A stretch of 64,000 bases of DNA from Linyphia triangularis (Eukaryota; Arthropoda; Arachnida; Araneae; Linyphiidae). The position numbers and the translations under genes were made by a program. The notes under the pieces are model-generated. The model had not been told where the DNA came from, made no database searches, and saw only the letters and a program-made list of their open reading frames with translations. This document shows positions 24,701-36,700 of this stretch, piece after piece; position 1 is the first letter of the stretch, and every line of letters begins with the position of its first letter. The stretch is from the NCBI GenBank assembly GCA_963978545.1, contig OZ021731.1, positions 57,461,242 to 57,525,241 on the forward strand. The letters run 5' to 3'.

Positions 24701-27700
24701 TAACAACCTCGGTTAAACCTGCTCCCCCTTTATAACTAGGAATATGTAAAGTCAATAATCCCATTTAAGTTATGTATTATTCATTTCCTCTGTAACACTT
24801 GATACAGCACCTTATAACCAGGTCTTCAAAGTTTTAATACAGTCAAACCCTGTAAACATGAAGTCAATGGGGCCGCTGAAAATTGTTTGCGTTAACCGAA
24901 TTTCGTGTTAAAACAAATAAATTAATGTTAAGTTTTAAGTATGGAGAGTTGCTTTTACTTCGCGTTAAACGGGATTTCATGTCAGGTGATTTTGCATTAA
25001 AGGGTTTTGACTGTATCTTGATCTGGTGAAGCAAACAATCTGTTCCAATATTAAAACTCTGAAAATCAAGGTAACAGAAGCTGTATCAAATACATAGTGA
25101 AAACGCATCATCCGAAAATTTTATAGGTTTTACAGACTCTGAGCTACAATGGTGAACGTTGTATTTGACAAGAGAGTGGTTACAAGCCCATGGTCAGCAA
25201 AGATGTCAAGTTACCAAAATTTAAGAATTAAAATTCATAGAAAACCGCAAATGTTTACAACAATATACACACCTTTCATTGTAGTAATTTGAGCCACCTT
25301 AAGGTTGGAAACCATTGGACTAAGTTTATTGATGTTTATAGAAACTTAAGGGCTTAGCATTTACCATTTGCAAAAAAGAACATTTTAATCAATAGGATAG
25401 TTTTAAAGCAATAAATTAATACAGACTTGACTTTCAACTCACCCTGTACAACTACAAAAAAAAAACTTCTTTAAAAAAACACTTTTAATAAATATACTAA
25501 ATAGTAAAAAATTAACTAAATACACTAGAAAAAATAGTAATTGAATTTTTCAAAAACTTGAATTGATCATACAATTGTAAAATAAAAGTATGTATAAAGG
25601 TATGTATAAAAGTATACTTAAAATAAAGGAAAACAAATTGTGGTTTTATTGAGGGAATTTTTATTAAACAGATATCGGCTAAGTGTTCAAATCATAAAAT
25701 GCTTTCTGCCAACTACAACGAATATTGAAGGAAAGGTTTAAAAAAAAAATTATTACCCATTGATTGCTTATAAAATGCTAATTTTTAAGGTTTTATGAAT
25801 AAAGCCAATTTTTTTCTTTATCAAATGTGCTTTATGTATCAAAAGGTTTTTTTCCAGTTCGTAAAAATAAATGAGTAAAGAACTCTCAGTTGAAATTTTA
25901 TGGCCATACACCCTTTTACAACTCATTATCATAACATGTTGCAACAAATTACCCAGCTGAAACAATTCTGGCTAAATCACGAAGATTTTGCTCCACTGTG
26001 TCTGTAAATATGTAAGATTCGTCTATTGTCTTTTTTCGCTTTCCGTGCAAAATCCAGTAACCAGATATCGGAACATATCTTGCATTCCTTGGCTCAGGTA
26101 TACTCTGCCTCAGTACTGACAACTGCCTCTTATCAATAAGTCCCTCTATAATGGATTTTGTAACAAAGGCATGAGATTGGCTGTCCAACTGTGATAGAAA
26201 ACTCAGACAAAATCCCTAAGAAATAAAAAAAGCAGTGAATAATTTAAAAATATAACACACAGAAAGTTAAAAGTCACTTTATAACAAAAGACTTATTTAC
26301 CTCATAAAGTGAACGAGGAACATTGTGGCAAGGGTTCGTAGATGTATACTTCAAAGCTCGACAAAGTGTTCTTAAACTTAAAAAAAATAGATAAATATTT
26401 TATTAGAGTGGATGACACATGTTTAGAATTCTTTTTTGAGGGGGTGGGAATATGCAATGCAGTATTTTCCCATTCCTTCTATGCTTTAAAAAAAATAAAG
26501 GTAAGAGACAAAATTTCCTATGTTTCCATGAAAAAAGATGGGCTCTGTAAAATCCTCATTATGTATGTATATCCTTATATTTTTGCCTTCATTTTGTCAA
26601 TCTATATCTATATTTTTAGGTAATTTTTTTTATTGAGAAACTTTCCTTCGTAACTTTCTTTAAAAAATACTTTATATTTTATTATAAACATTTTAAAATA
26701 AAAAAATTGTAATAATTGCTTAACATATTTTGATGTTGTTTAAGTCTTATTATATTATTTATGGTTCAAAATTTCCTAAATAGTAAGATTTTAATTTTAA
26801 GGTAATTAAGGATTTTACCGATGTTTTGTTGCTCAGAAAAAATTAATAAAAAACAGAAAAATTTGGTGGTGCCTGAAGAAAATATTTGTATAAAGCTTTT
26901 CTGTTGTGCATACTCATACATGTGAAACTTGGAAAATTATAAGCTGGAAAATACCTGTAGTGTGGATGATGTCCAGTGCCATCATTTAAACTCTTAGCTG
27001 CTTTCTCTTTAATGAAAGAATAAAATTTGACCACCTTTTCAAGGACAGTATCATTCACAGCCAAATTTCTGAGGTACTCCTGTACCAGTAACAGGAGGTC
27101 AAATGGATTTGTGGCCTCTTCGACAAAGAACTCGGTAAATCTAAGGAAAAGATGAAAATGTAGACATAGAAACAGAAAGATATTTTTACTCTAAGATTAA
27201 TACAAACAAAACATTGGTACTAACCTGCTTCTTATACCAGCAGGGAGATCTTTTTTACCCACATCAGTAGCTGGATTCATACAAGCAAAGATACGAAAAT
27301 CTGGATGCCTCTTCACAGGTTCATTGTCACTAAAAATACATATAGTTATGAATCATCTAGATGATGTTTGTAAGATCTTGAGAAAAAATTTAAACAGTTC
27401 AACTCTTTCAGTTACAAATTGTTACTGAATTTTGATGTAAGCATATATATCATGTTTTACCGATTCTTTAGTATTTTAGAGACTACATTAAGTTGGGGCT
27501 GCTTGGACAAAATTAACTTTAAAATATAATGAATCACTTGCAAGTGACTCTTCCAAAGCCTTTCACACGGCTGAAGTAATTGTCAAACAACATGTTGATG
27601 AATGCTTTGTAAACCATTTGTTTCTGCATTTAGTTCTTAACAAAATGACAACCAAATCTTCCCACCTTAATTAATGTTTTTTTGGAACCTCTCCATATTT

Positions 27701-30700
27701 TTGAAGACCTTTTAAAAATGAACTGTGCCCTACTTGCAAATTAACTTCTAATATCAATAAAAGACCCTTTCCCTTTAGTAATTTCTTTATTGATTATTTA
27801 AGTACCTTATGATAAACTTTTGATTCATCAGATCCAAGCATTAAGAGGTTATTTGTTTGATGTTCAGAATCAGTATAAGCATACTTTAAAAATGAAGATA
27901 TTTGAAGTTTGGTTTGTGGTCTCATACTACTACAACAGTGTATGTGGTAAATTATTGATTTCTTACAATAACAGGGGGTTTAGGGAGTTTTCTAAAAAAA
28001 AATTAGGTAGAAAGTTTAGGGATAGTTCCCAAAAATTGTATGGATAATTCTTGAAATTTTAGGGATAATACAAAAACATTTAGGGATATTTCTTTTGAAA
28101 CTGACATAGGCTCCTAACACAGGCATATTCATTATAAAGCTTGTTTCAATATTGGCAAAAACTGTTAATTTTTTAAAAATTGAACTTCAAACAACTTTTT
28201 AACAAATTAATAGTTATATAGTTAAATAATTATACTATATTGATAAACATGTGAATTTAATTAAATCCACTTTTCTCAGTTGGCAGAATATCTGGGTTTT
28301 TAGGCGGGTTTCGAAGGAAAATCAGGGAATTTTCCATTAAACTCGCATAATATTTTTTTTTTAGAAGTTGCTGAAAATAGGAATTTAGGGCGAACGCAAC
28401 CTTTACAATAAATTCTGGTAAAAGTACAAACATGGCTCCAATGATAGAGTAGTTTACTTTTGTTCGTCTCAAACAGATGCTGAATCAGAAAATTTAACCA
28501 TAAAAACATCAAATGAATAACCACAAACAGCCAGCAACACACTGTGTGTAAGGGATATCTTATCTGGTTGATTTTTGCTTTGCATAAATCCCTTTTTGGT
28601 TACATAGTAACATTTTGTAGAAAGTAGAAAATATGGTTAAACCTCCACTTTCAGTAATGTTCTGCTCATTTGACAGGGTAAGTTAAAATCAAAAGCTAAG
28701 TGACTACACCTTAAAACTATTGATCGATAATTTTAAAATTGTATTTTAGTGTGAGGAATTTCAGTCTCTATATATTGAGTCAAATCAGCAAAACCCTGCA
28801 TTTGGCTATTGATAGTCCTGTTAAACACAACAGATTAGGTGCTTTGCTTAGTGATTTTGGTGATATACAAATAGAAGAATTAAATACTTGATTGATGGAG
28901 GTAAAATACACACACTTGATTTTCGGTATCTGCTATCGAATCAAGAAAATAACAAGATTTAGTTCACTCTCAGACAGTACTTAATTTCTTAGAAAAATAG
29001 TCAGCCAATGCTGAAGCTAGTTGAAAATTTTAGTTAAAATAGTTGATTTAGGCCCCTTTTTCATTGACATAGTTGCCAGGCCTCTAAAATAGTGAGGCGT
29101 TTTAGCTGCCACTGGAAGCATTACTGCCCTAGTAATGCAATAACAATGTTTTTAAATATTATAATATACACACAATTTTGTGCATTTCTATCTACAAAAT
29201 TTTCAAAAATTAACAGACCATCAGATAAAGCAACACTTATAATGCATGTTAGTTTGATGCTCAAAAAGTCCCCCCCCCCCCTCTCCCCTTTATAGCTTTG
29301 AAAATTCTCAACATTTCTTTTTTCTGTTACCATCTGATTAATCCACAAAGAATCTAATATCAATTTATAAATACTCGATAAACTTACCCTTTCTCCAAAA
29401 GAATCAATGAATTGTCATCATTTTCTAAAACACCAGCAAGACACTCTAAAGTTTCTGCTTCAGCTAAATTGATTTCATCCAGTAACAGCCACTCACCGTT
29501 TCTCATTGCTTTTATTAGAGCTCCCTTTAAATGAATGGATTTTTAAAACAAAATAAATAAGAAACATTTTATCGCAAATTAATAATATTATTTCACAAAT
29601 ATTCCGATTACAAAATTTTAAATATGCATAACCAAATATAGAATATATTATAAACATACAAGAATTTTTTCAAATATATAAAATATTTTATCTCAAATAA
29701 AAGAAGTGTATCTATCTGTGTATGGCTCTATCCTAATAGTTTTATAGAAAGGAACTTCCAATATGTGTGCAACTTTGAAATTTTAAACATAAGTAGTTAT
29801 AGCCTTTTAATTGTGCTTTTGAAAAACAGAAGGTTAACATTTTAATTAGTTTTTAACTGCAAACAGACATGGAGCTCTGAATAGTAGTAGTCATAAGTAG
29901 TATTAAATTTATAATTTTGATTTTCCCAAACCGAATGTTAAAGTTTTAATTGCTTTTTTTTTTAATTTTAAGGTTTTTTAAAAAAGAATAAAAAATAATA
30001 GAACCTATACAAAATGACATGGGTCTTCGTACCTGGGGTCACGCAGCTAGTCATCACACGCAGCTAGAGATTACACTTTCTCCAAATTTGGCATAAATAT
30101 TGTTACACTACATTACCATACCTGACAACATCGGCATTTTCAAATTAGTAATTTTTACGGAACAAATATTTGCATTCCTATGACTCATGGAAAGTCAAAT
30201 AGCGACAATATTTATGAATGTAATATAGAAATAATAGTAATTCTATTACAAATGCAAAAAAAAAAAAAAAATGCATAATATTAAATTGTTCTCAAATATA
30301 ACAAATTGTTACATTTTAGCACAAAATGGAAATTATAAAATAAAAAACTAACTTGAATTTAAAAATAAATCAAATTTAAACTTTACGATGAAATCTCTGA
30401 TGAGGTTTATGATTTAGTTTACATCACACCTAAATAAAACATGCTTTATGACACAAAAACTCTAGTGAAACATACAATGAGTTGTTAGCATTCAAAGTGT
30501 TTAATCACACGCACAAATATCAATTATGCAGGCTTTCGAATTCTTATTATTACATTTGATGTTGTCACTGTGCTTTTTAGAATTGATATGAACTTCGACA
30601 TCAGTAAATCCTCCATGAGAAATCTTAATATCAGATGCATAGATAGAGCAGAATGCAAAATTTGTTTCTTTGTTTGAATTTCTGATTAGAAGTAAACTGC

Positions 30701-33700
30701 TTGGTTTGAAGTAAACTCCAAAAAAACTTGATATTTTCTGGAGTCTTACACCAGGATTGTTTAACTTGGATATTTTAAAATAAATAATTAAGACTAACAA
30801 AGAAGCTGAAAACCGAAAGTGCTTTAATCTCTAAAGTCCGAGAAAACTAAACAGTCGTTTGGTGAGTGCCGCCAAAACAATTGAAAACGGCGGCGTCACG
30901 ATTTAGAGCGCAGAGTTGGAGTACGGTCCAAAAGAAGAAAGAATAAAAAAAACTAAAGCACTTTCAGTTTTCTACTTTATTAATCTCTAAAGTTCCAGAC
31001 AACGAAGCAGTTGCTTGGTTCGCCAAATCCCGTCGGCAACACAGATGAAATCAATGAATTTCCGGCGCCGCGCTTAAGTGCTTTTATTATATACGCGCAA
31101 CATTATTGTACGGTCCCAAACAGAAGGAAGAACCAAAATCTAAAGCATTTTTGGTTTTCAGATTCTTTGTTAATCTCTTAAGTCTGAGGCAACGCAATAG
31201 TTGTTTAGTTCGCCAGGTCCCGTCGGCAACACAAATGAAAACCGTGCATCCCCGGAGTCGTGGTTTAGTGCTATTATTTACGCGCAAATCCAGTACTATT
31301 ATTTACGTTTTGGGAGTCCAGTCCAAAAGAAGGTAGAATTAAAAAACTAAAGCACTTTTGGTTTTCTGCTACTTTATTAACCTGTAAAGCCCGAAAAATC
31401 GAAGCAGTGGTTTGGTTTGCCAAATCAAGTCAGCAACAGAAAAGAAAACAATGCATCCTCGGCAACGCGCTTTAGTGCTGAACATATACGCAATCTTGGA
31501 GTGTGAATAAATATTTTGACTGACGCGGCAGCTTTGGAAAATCGTTTCGGTTTCGTTGGTGACTTGAAAAAATATTTTTTTTTAAAAAAACACAAAAAAA
31601 CGGTTTTAGGGAAAAAACGAAAAGTACCGTGAAATCCGTACGATTTTTTTTAGCCGTTCGTACTCCCGTACAAAATAGTAAAAATCCGTACATTGTACGG
31701 ATAATTCGTACAAGTTGGCAGGTATGCATTACCATACACAACGTTACCACTACATTACATTACCATTGGTTAAAAGTTACCTCTATAAACTTAAATGCAA
31801 GCGCTGTCTTCGACTGCTGAATTTGCTTCTTTATGCTATCAATTTTTTCCCTCAACCCTCTCCATTTGCCGACCATTTCCAAATGTTCCTCAGAATTAGG
31901 ATAATCTAAAAATAATGGGGAATAATAAATCATTAATTCCTCTGTTAATAATATAACATGAAAAAACACCATTCTTAATGTACTAAACAACTTAAAAGTC
32001 TATGCTATATAAAAGAATATAAATAAAGAATAAAACAAAAGCCAAGCATATCTCACTCTCAAGAAGTTGCTTCATAATTGACTTTGACGTAACAATCATT
32101 AAGGAAAACAGTGCATCATACTTCTTTAAAATAAAGACACCCTGAAAAGAAACATTAAATTAATTATATTTGAAAAGTATATTTATGAGTTTGAAAATTT
32201 ATATTTACTGGCTTAACATAAAGATTGTTTGCTTATAGAAAGGGATTTTTTTATAAACTTAAAAGAAAATCATGTTTGTTGTGCAGTTTAGAAATTTAAA
32301 ATGAAAATGATTAACACAGACATTGTGAAACCAACAAGCCATAAGCGTATGGAATTCGTTAACTTTTTGAAGTTTTGAAAATTAAGCGACAAAAAATATA
32401 TAAAATCGATTTTTGAAGAGTTTGGTATATTTAAAAAAGCCAAATAATAAAATTTTTAATCAAACTAAATTTAAAAGGTACATAAATATGCAAAAAATTT
32501 AAAATGTAAATATAAAAAGCTATATTAGATCTAAGAACCAAATGCCTAATTTTATTGATTCAGGAACTGTGATTAAAAATTTCCAAATGAAGAGTTTGGG
32601 ATCAAAGCAAACCAGATTTATTTTAGAAAAAAAAAAGAATTAGCAATATTTTATTAATTTTTTTAAACTTTCCTGATTGAAACACAAGCTTCTCTAATGC
32701 ATTATCTATACAAATAAAGTATATATATGTACAAACCATAGAAATATAAATGTGTAGAAATTACACAGGAAATGCAAAGGATAAGAAACTGCTTTATTTT
32801 GTAATAAAGCAGTTTCTTATCCTTTGCACTTGAACATGAAACCCTTTTGTGAAAAAGTGTATTATGCAAGTTCTCAAAAAAGAAAACAGGTTTTTAGCTT
32901 GTTCAAAATAAAATATAAAAAGTATGAATAGAGCAAAAGATTTTTGTGGATAATTCAACAGCACACAATTTGAAAAACAGTTGAATAAAATCATAATGTA
33001 AGTTATTATTAAATTTAAAAAAAATATTTGCATTTGGCTCAAGATAGGCCTGCATCTGTGATTTAAACTTATTAATTTTGCATATATTATTAAAAAAATG
33101 CACAAAATCTGGAGACAAAAAAATATGGAAAATATAAAACAGCACTCACCGCTATGTGCTGAAGAAATTTGGCGTTTTGCACAGGATCGATAAACCAAGA
33201 AAACAACTCAACAAATTCATCTTTAATAGGCTGGAGAGCATGGCAGAAATCAACAGGTTTGTACCTAGAAATAAATAAATCGTAAAAACGTTATAAGCAA
33301 CATTAGTTAAATCCTAGCAGTAATTTTTGAATTTCAAAATAAAGCTTTACATTAAAAAATCAGCTACACTCAAACATCACTATATTAAAATTCTGAAAGA
33401 GAATATTAAACATTTCAAAATGAATTTCCCAAAAATATTTTTTGACAGTAAATCACACTGTCAAAAAATATTTTTTTAATCACTCAAAAACAAATTTTTA
33501 AAATTTGTGTATCATACAACCAAAATGGTGCCATAACACAAGTTTATTCTCTTAGATTAATCGCTTTAAACCAAAAAAATACTATTTAGTTAGGAAAAAA
33601 GGTACACTGTAGCAGAAAAATAGAATTCAAGGTAAAGTGGGTTTTTTTTCCGATGAACTGTCAATCACAACAATCAAGAACTGATTTTATTTATAAGGAT

Positions 33701-36700
33701 TTTTATACAATATGGAAAATCAGGGCTCACTTAAGATTGAAATAAGCACACACCAGTAACCACACATTGACTAAACTTGAAAATTTAGTGACTTAAAATA
33801 TGATTACGATCAGCCAGATTTTTTTCTTTAGCAGTAAATTGGAAAATGATCTCCAAATTAGATTTCGCTTTTCTTAACAATTCGTCCTGATTATCTGATA
33901 ATATTGTAGTTGCGGTTATGTGGCGCTGCTTCAAATCGGAGGTTTAACTTCAGTAATAGATGTAAAGACGTCATTTGTGGTAGAATAATTGCTTAGCTCA
34001 CATGACACTTCATATATTTTCATTGATGAAATAAACCAGCTTTCTACTAACTATCGACTATACGCACGTATAGTAATATAATTATAGTTTGCGAGACGGC
34101 ATTTTGATACCAAGTCTTATAATTTAAAGCTGAGCTATTTTACGGAATTGAACGCATACTGGATACTAAATAAAATTATCTAACAGCCAGTGTCTGGAGA
34201 TTTAAATTTCTTATTTCAATCTTTAGGGCTCAGCAACAGTTACAATTGACAATTAACGGGAGAAATAGCCACGTACAATCCCCCTTCACAATTACAAAAT
34301 CCTTACAGTTAACAGTTTTTATTTGATTTTGGAATTTTTACTTTTCAGAATGAGTTCTTTTGAAACATTAAATGATAATGTTTGCTTTTACAGGGTACCC
34401 ACTGAAATCATAAATTGAAAATCAATGACTTTTCAAGGACTTTTAAGGACCTAAATAATATTTATTAAAGACATTCGAAAATTTGTTTTTATGCATCAGG
34501 TCTTTAATATGTGACTTTACAGCTACTTTGCCCAAAATGTTTCATGTACAATTTGCATTTTGCTTTATAAACAGACTTTGATGATGGAATTTGATTTTTC
34601 GGCTTGCAAAATGTAAACACTAATCTCACATGTTCGTTTCACAAAATACAGTGTGTAACTAAAACCATTCGATTTCTACTCCATAAATCCGCAAATACGA
34701 ACCAAATGATTTACAAATTGATGCATTCTTAATACAAATATACCAAAAAATTTTATGTGGTACAAATAAAATCCATTTAAAACAAAATAATTTAAAAAAA
34801 TTACATATTTGAATCAGAAATATAATTTTAAAATTATTGCTGGGAAAACAATTGTACAATTTTGCCCATTTCCTGGATGCTCATAGGATTAAAGACCTAT
34901 AAGCTTTTTTAAGTACTTTTAAGCATTTTTAAGATCTTTTAAGACCTGGAAAACCAGTTAAAAAATATTAAGCACTCTTAATGACTGTGGGAACCCTGTT
35001 TTAATTTTTTTTATACCTGTATGATGACTAAAAAAATATTATGAATTTTTTTATACTTCATGTGATAAATTTTGAAAACTTTCAATTTTGATGGATATAC
35101 AACTTGGTAACATCCATTAAAATGTTCATATGTGTGACACCAAACAAAAAGACTAATCCATAGACTCCTCATTTATAAAAAAAAAAAAAAAATGATGGGG
35201 CTGTAGGAGGAGACATTCGAATATATACAAACTTACATACATTAATATTCAACACCCGCTGCAAGCACATTCAGGTAAAAAGAAATACATTGCAAAATAT
35301 TTAATGTTGCATACAGATGTGCAGGAAAATATTAAAATTATCAATAGTGCTGGACGATTACAATATTTAAAATTCTTGTAAGCACTAATACATTCAACAT
35401 TCATTAAAATACAATGTGACTTAATTAGTGCTTAATAGATAGATTTCATAAAAAATAAATGTATTTAAAACCATCTTACCCGCCAAGAAGATCCATAGAA
35501 TCACTTTGCTGACTCATGTTTATAACAACCAGTTTTTGATCTACAAGAAGAAGTCATTATTTAAAGACCAGCAGTGTATAAATAAAAAATTACAAATATC
35601 CAATACATATACTATTACATGCAATCCTGCATCATACAAGGCAAACTTTGCATAGAAAAGTATAAAAACACACATATAATTGCAAAAGAATGAAGTACCA
35701 AGCAGCCAACAAAACGCAAAAAAAAAACATGATTGACAAACGAATCGTGCTATTTTCAGAAAGTGACCACGAAATGCAAAATAAAGTCTGTGTAGTGGCT
35801 GGTGAATGACAATGATCAAACATACAAATATCAAGAAGCCCAAGTTCTGTTGTATATGTCGGAAGCAATAATAGTTGTCTTTTATATTAGCATTTAAAAC
35901 TAAAAAAAAGTTAATCATTAATACTTACTTATTAACTCTGAAAGATGCTGAACTATAGAAGTTTTTCCTGTACCAGTCTCACCAACCAGCAAAACTGGTT
36001 CCTTGTTGACGACTGCTATAGCTACCTTTTCTAACAATGTAGTTGCTTGTCGAGAGTGGGCAAAAACACTTGTTTGTGCACTTTAAGAGAAGGAAAATCC
36101 AGATAAAACAATTATTTTTAAATGTAAAGAAAAAATATCTTTGCTATCAAGTGTTAATAATGAATTAAAATACCATTCTTTAAAAAAACATTACAATTGC
36201 TAGTTAAATGCTATAAAGAGAAAATGATTAAACAAGTATTCACAATCTCAAATAATTATTGACAGAAGTATACATAAGTAAAATATCAATTATTAACTGA
36301 AAAATAGAATTTTCAGAAATATCTTTGTTGAAGGAAATATAAAAAAAAATAAAGGTTTTTTTTAATAAAACTAATTTTTCAAAAGATTGTAATTTTTAAT
36401 TTTTGCATTTGTTAACTATGCATAAAGTGTTAAGAAACTGATATACATATATAATACACAACGACAAGAAATTCAAATTTTAGATCAAATAAGCTAAAGA
36501 GCAAAACAAATACCTTCTAAAAGCTAATTCCCTGGGTTTCTTTGGAATAATAGCTCTACCCACAATAACAGGGTCGGAATTTTCGATATTGGGTTTAAAT
36601 GTCTCCAATAACAGCTTAGCCTATAACATATGAATTAGTATAAAAATAAGTATAATTTGCATCTTAAAGATGATCATTTACACTTTGACATGCATTGGAC

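Larger units (their letters stand above)
19795..26376 (-). other. MDN1: MDN1 exons 21-27: AAA2/AAA3 junction and AAA3 module
   Basis: Coding exons: 26301-26376, 25953-26215, 24450-24628, 23245-23336, 22319-22435, 21453-21599 and 19795-19936. Exons 20/21 join to give HYSLRTLCRALKY, a very conserved AAA2 lid segment. Exon 22 gives GFCLSFLSQL, the GYW stretch and the lead-in to AAA3. Exon 23 has Walker A GETSSGKTSLIQYL and VNNHEHTDIQEYVG. Exon 24 has Walker B WIILDELNLAPTEV. Exon 25 has FATQNPPGQYGGRK. Exon 26 has VLSRAFRNRFIELHF, with the arginine finger. Exon 27 has VFAGKQGFITLRDLFRW. This is the best conserved part of the gene in the window and leaves no doubt about identity. Confidence 0.95.
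30117..31726. mobile_element. 1.6-kb TIR transposon with internal tandem repeats
   Basis: The ends CATACCTGACAAC and GTTGGCAGGTATG are inverted repeats with one mismatch. The flanks are CATTAC on both sides (30,111-30,116 and 31,727-31,732), a 6-bp target duplication. Near the right end is the palindrome CCGTACATTGTACGG. It contains a degraded zinc-finger frame (30,522-30,690, minus) and four long tandem units (30,815-31,505). It lies in MDN1 intron 17. The superfamily is not assigned. Confidence 0.75.
26955..36080 (-). other. MDN1: MDN1 exons 13-20: AAA2 module
   Basis: Coding exons: 35929-36080, 35480-35540, 33150-33264, 32057-32141, 31781-31905, 29388-29524, 27225-27329 and 26955-27140. 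Exon 13 has Walker A GETGTGKTS. Exon 14 (61 nt, the smallest) gives VINMSQQSDSMDLLGG, the family signature after the P-loop. Exons 15-17 form the variable insert of AAA2. Exon 18 has Walker B LLLDEINLAE. Exon 19 has FRIFACMNPATDVGKKDLP, and the exon 19/20 junction makes GIRSRFTEFF, with the arginine-finger type RSRF. Phases at the junctions are 1, 2, 0, 1, 0, 2, 2, 2 and all agree with the downstream acceptors. Introns 14 and 17 contain TIR elements. Confidence 0.92.

Noticed and set aside
32773..32828. MicroRNA precursor
   Set aside because: The stem is too short and bulge-free for a normal animal pre-miRNA, and no second feature supports it.
32794..33198. 134-codon minus-strand open frame
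   Set aside because: It overlaps MDN1 exon 15 in a different frame, runs into the intron and covers half of the hairpin; it is a shadow frame.
35541..35918. 125-codon minus-strand open frame
   Set aside because: It lies in MDN1 intron 13, has low-complexity hydrophobic composition and shows no family motif or splice context.
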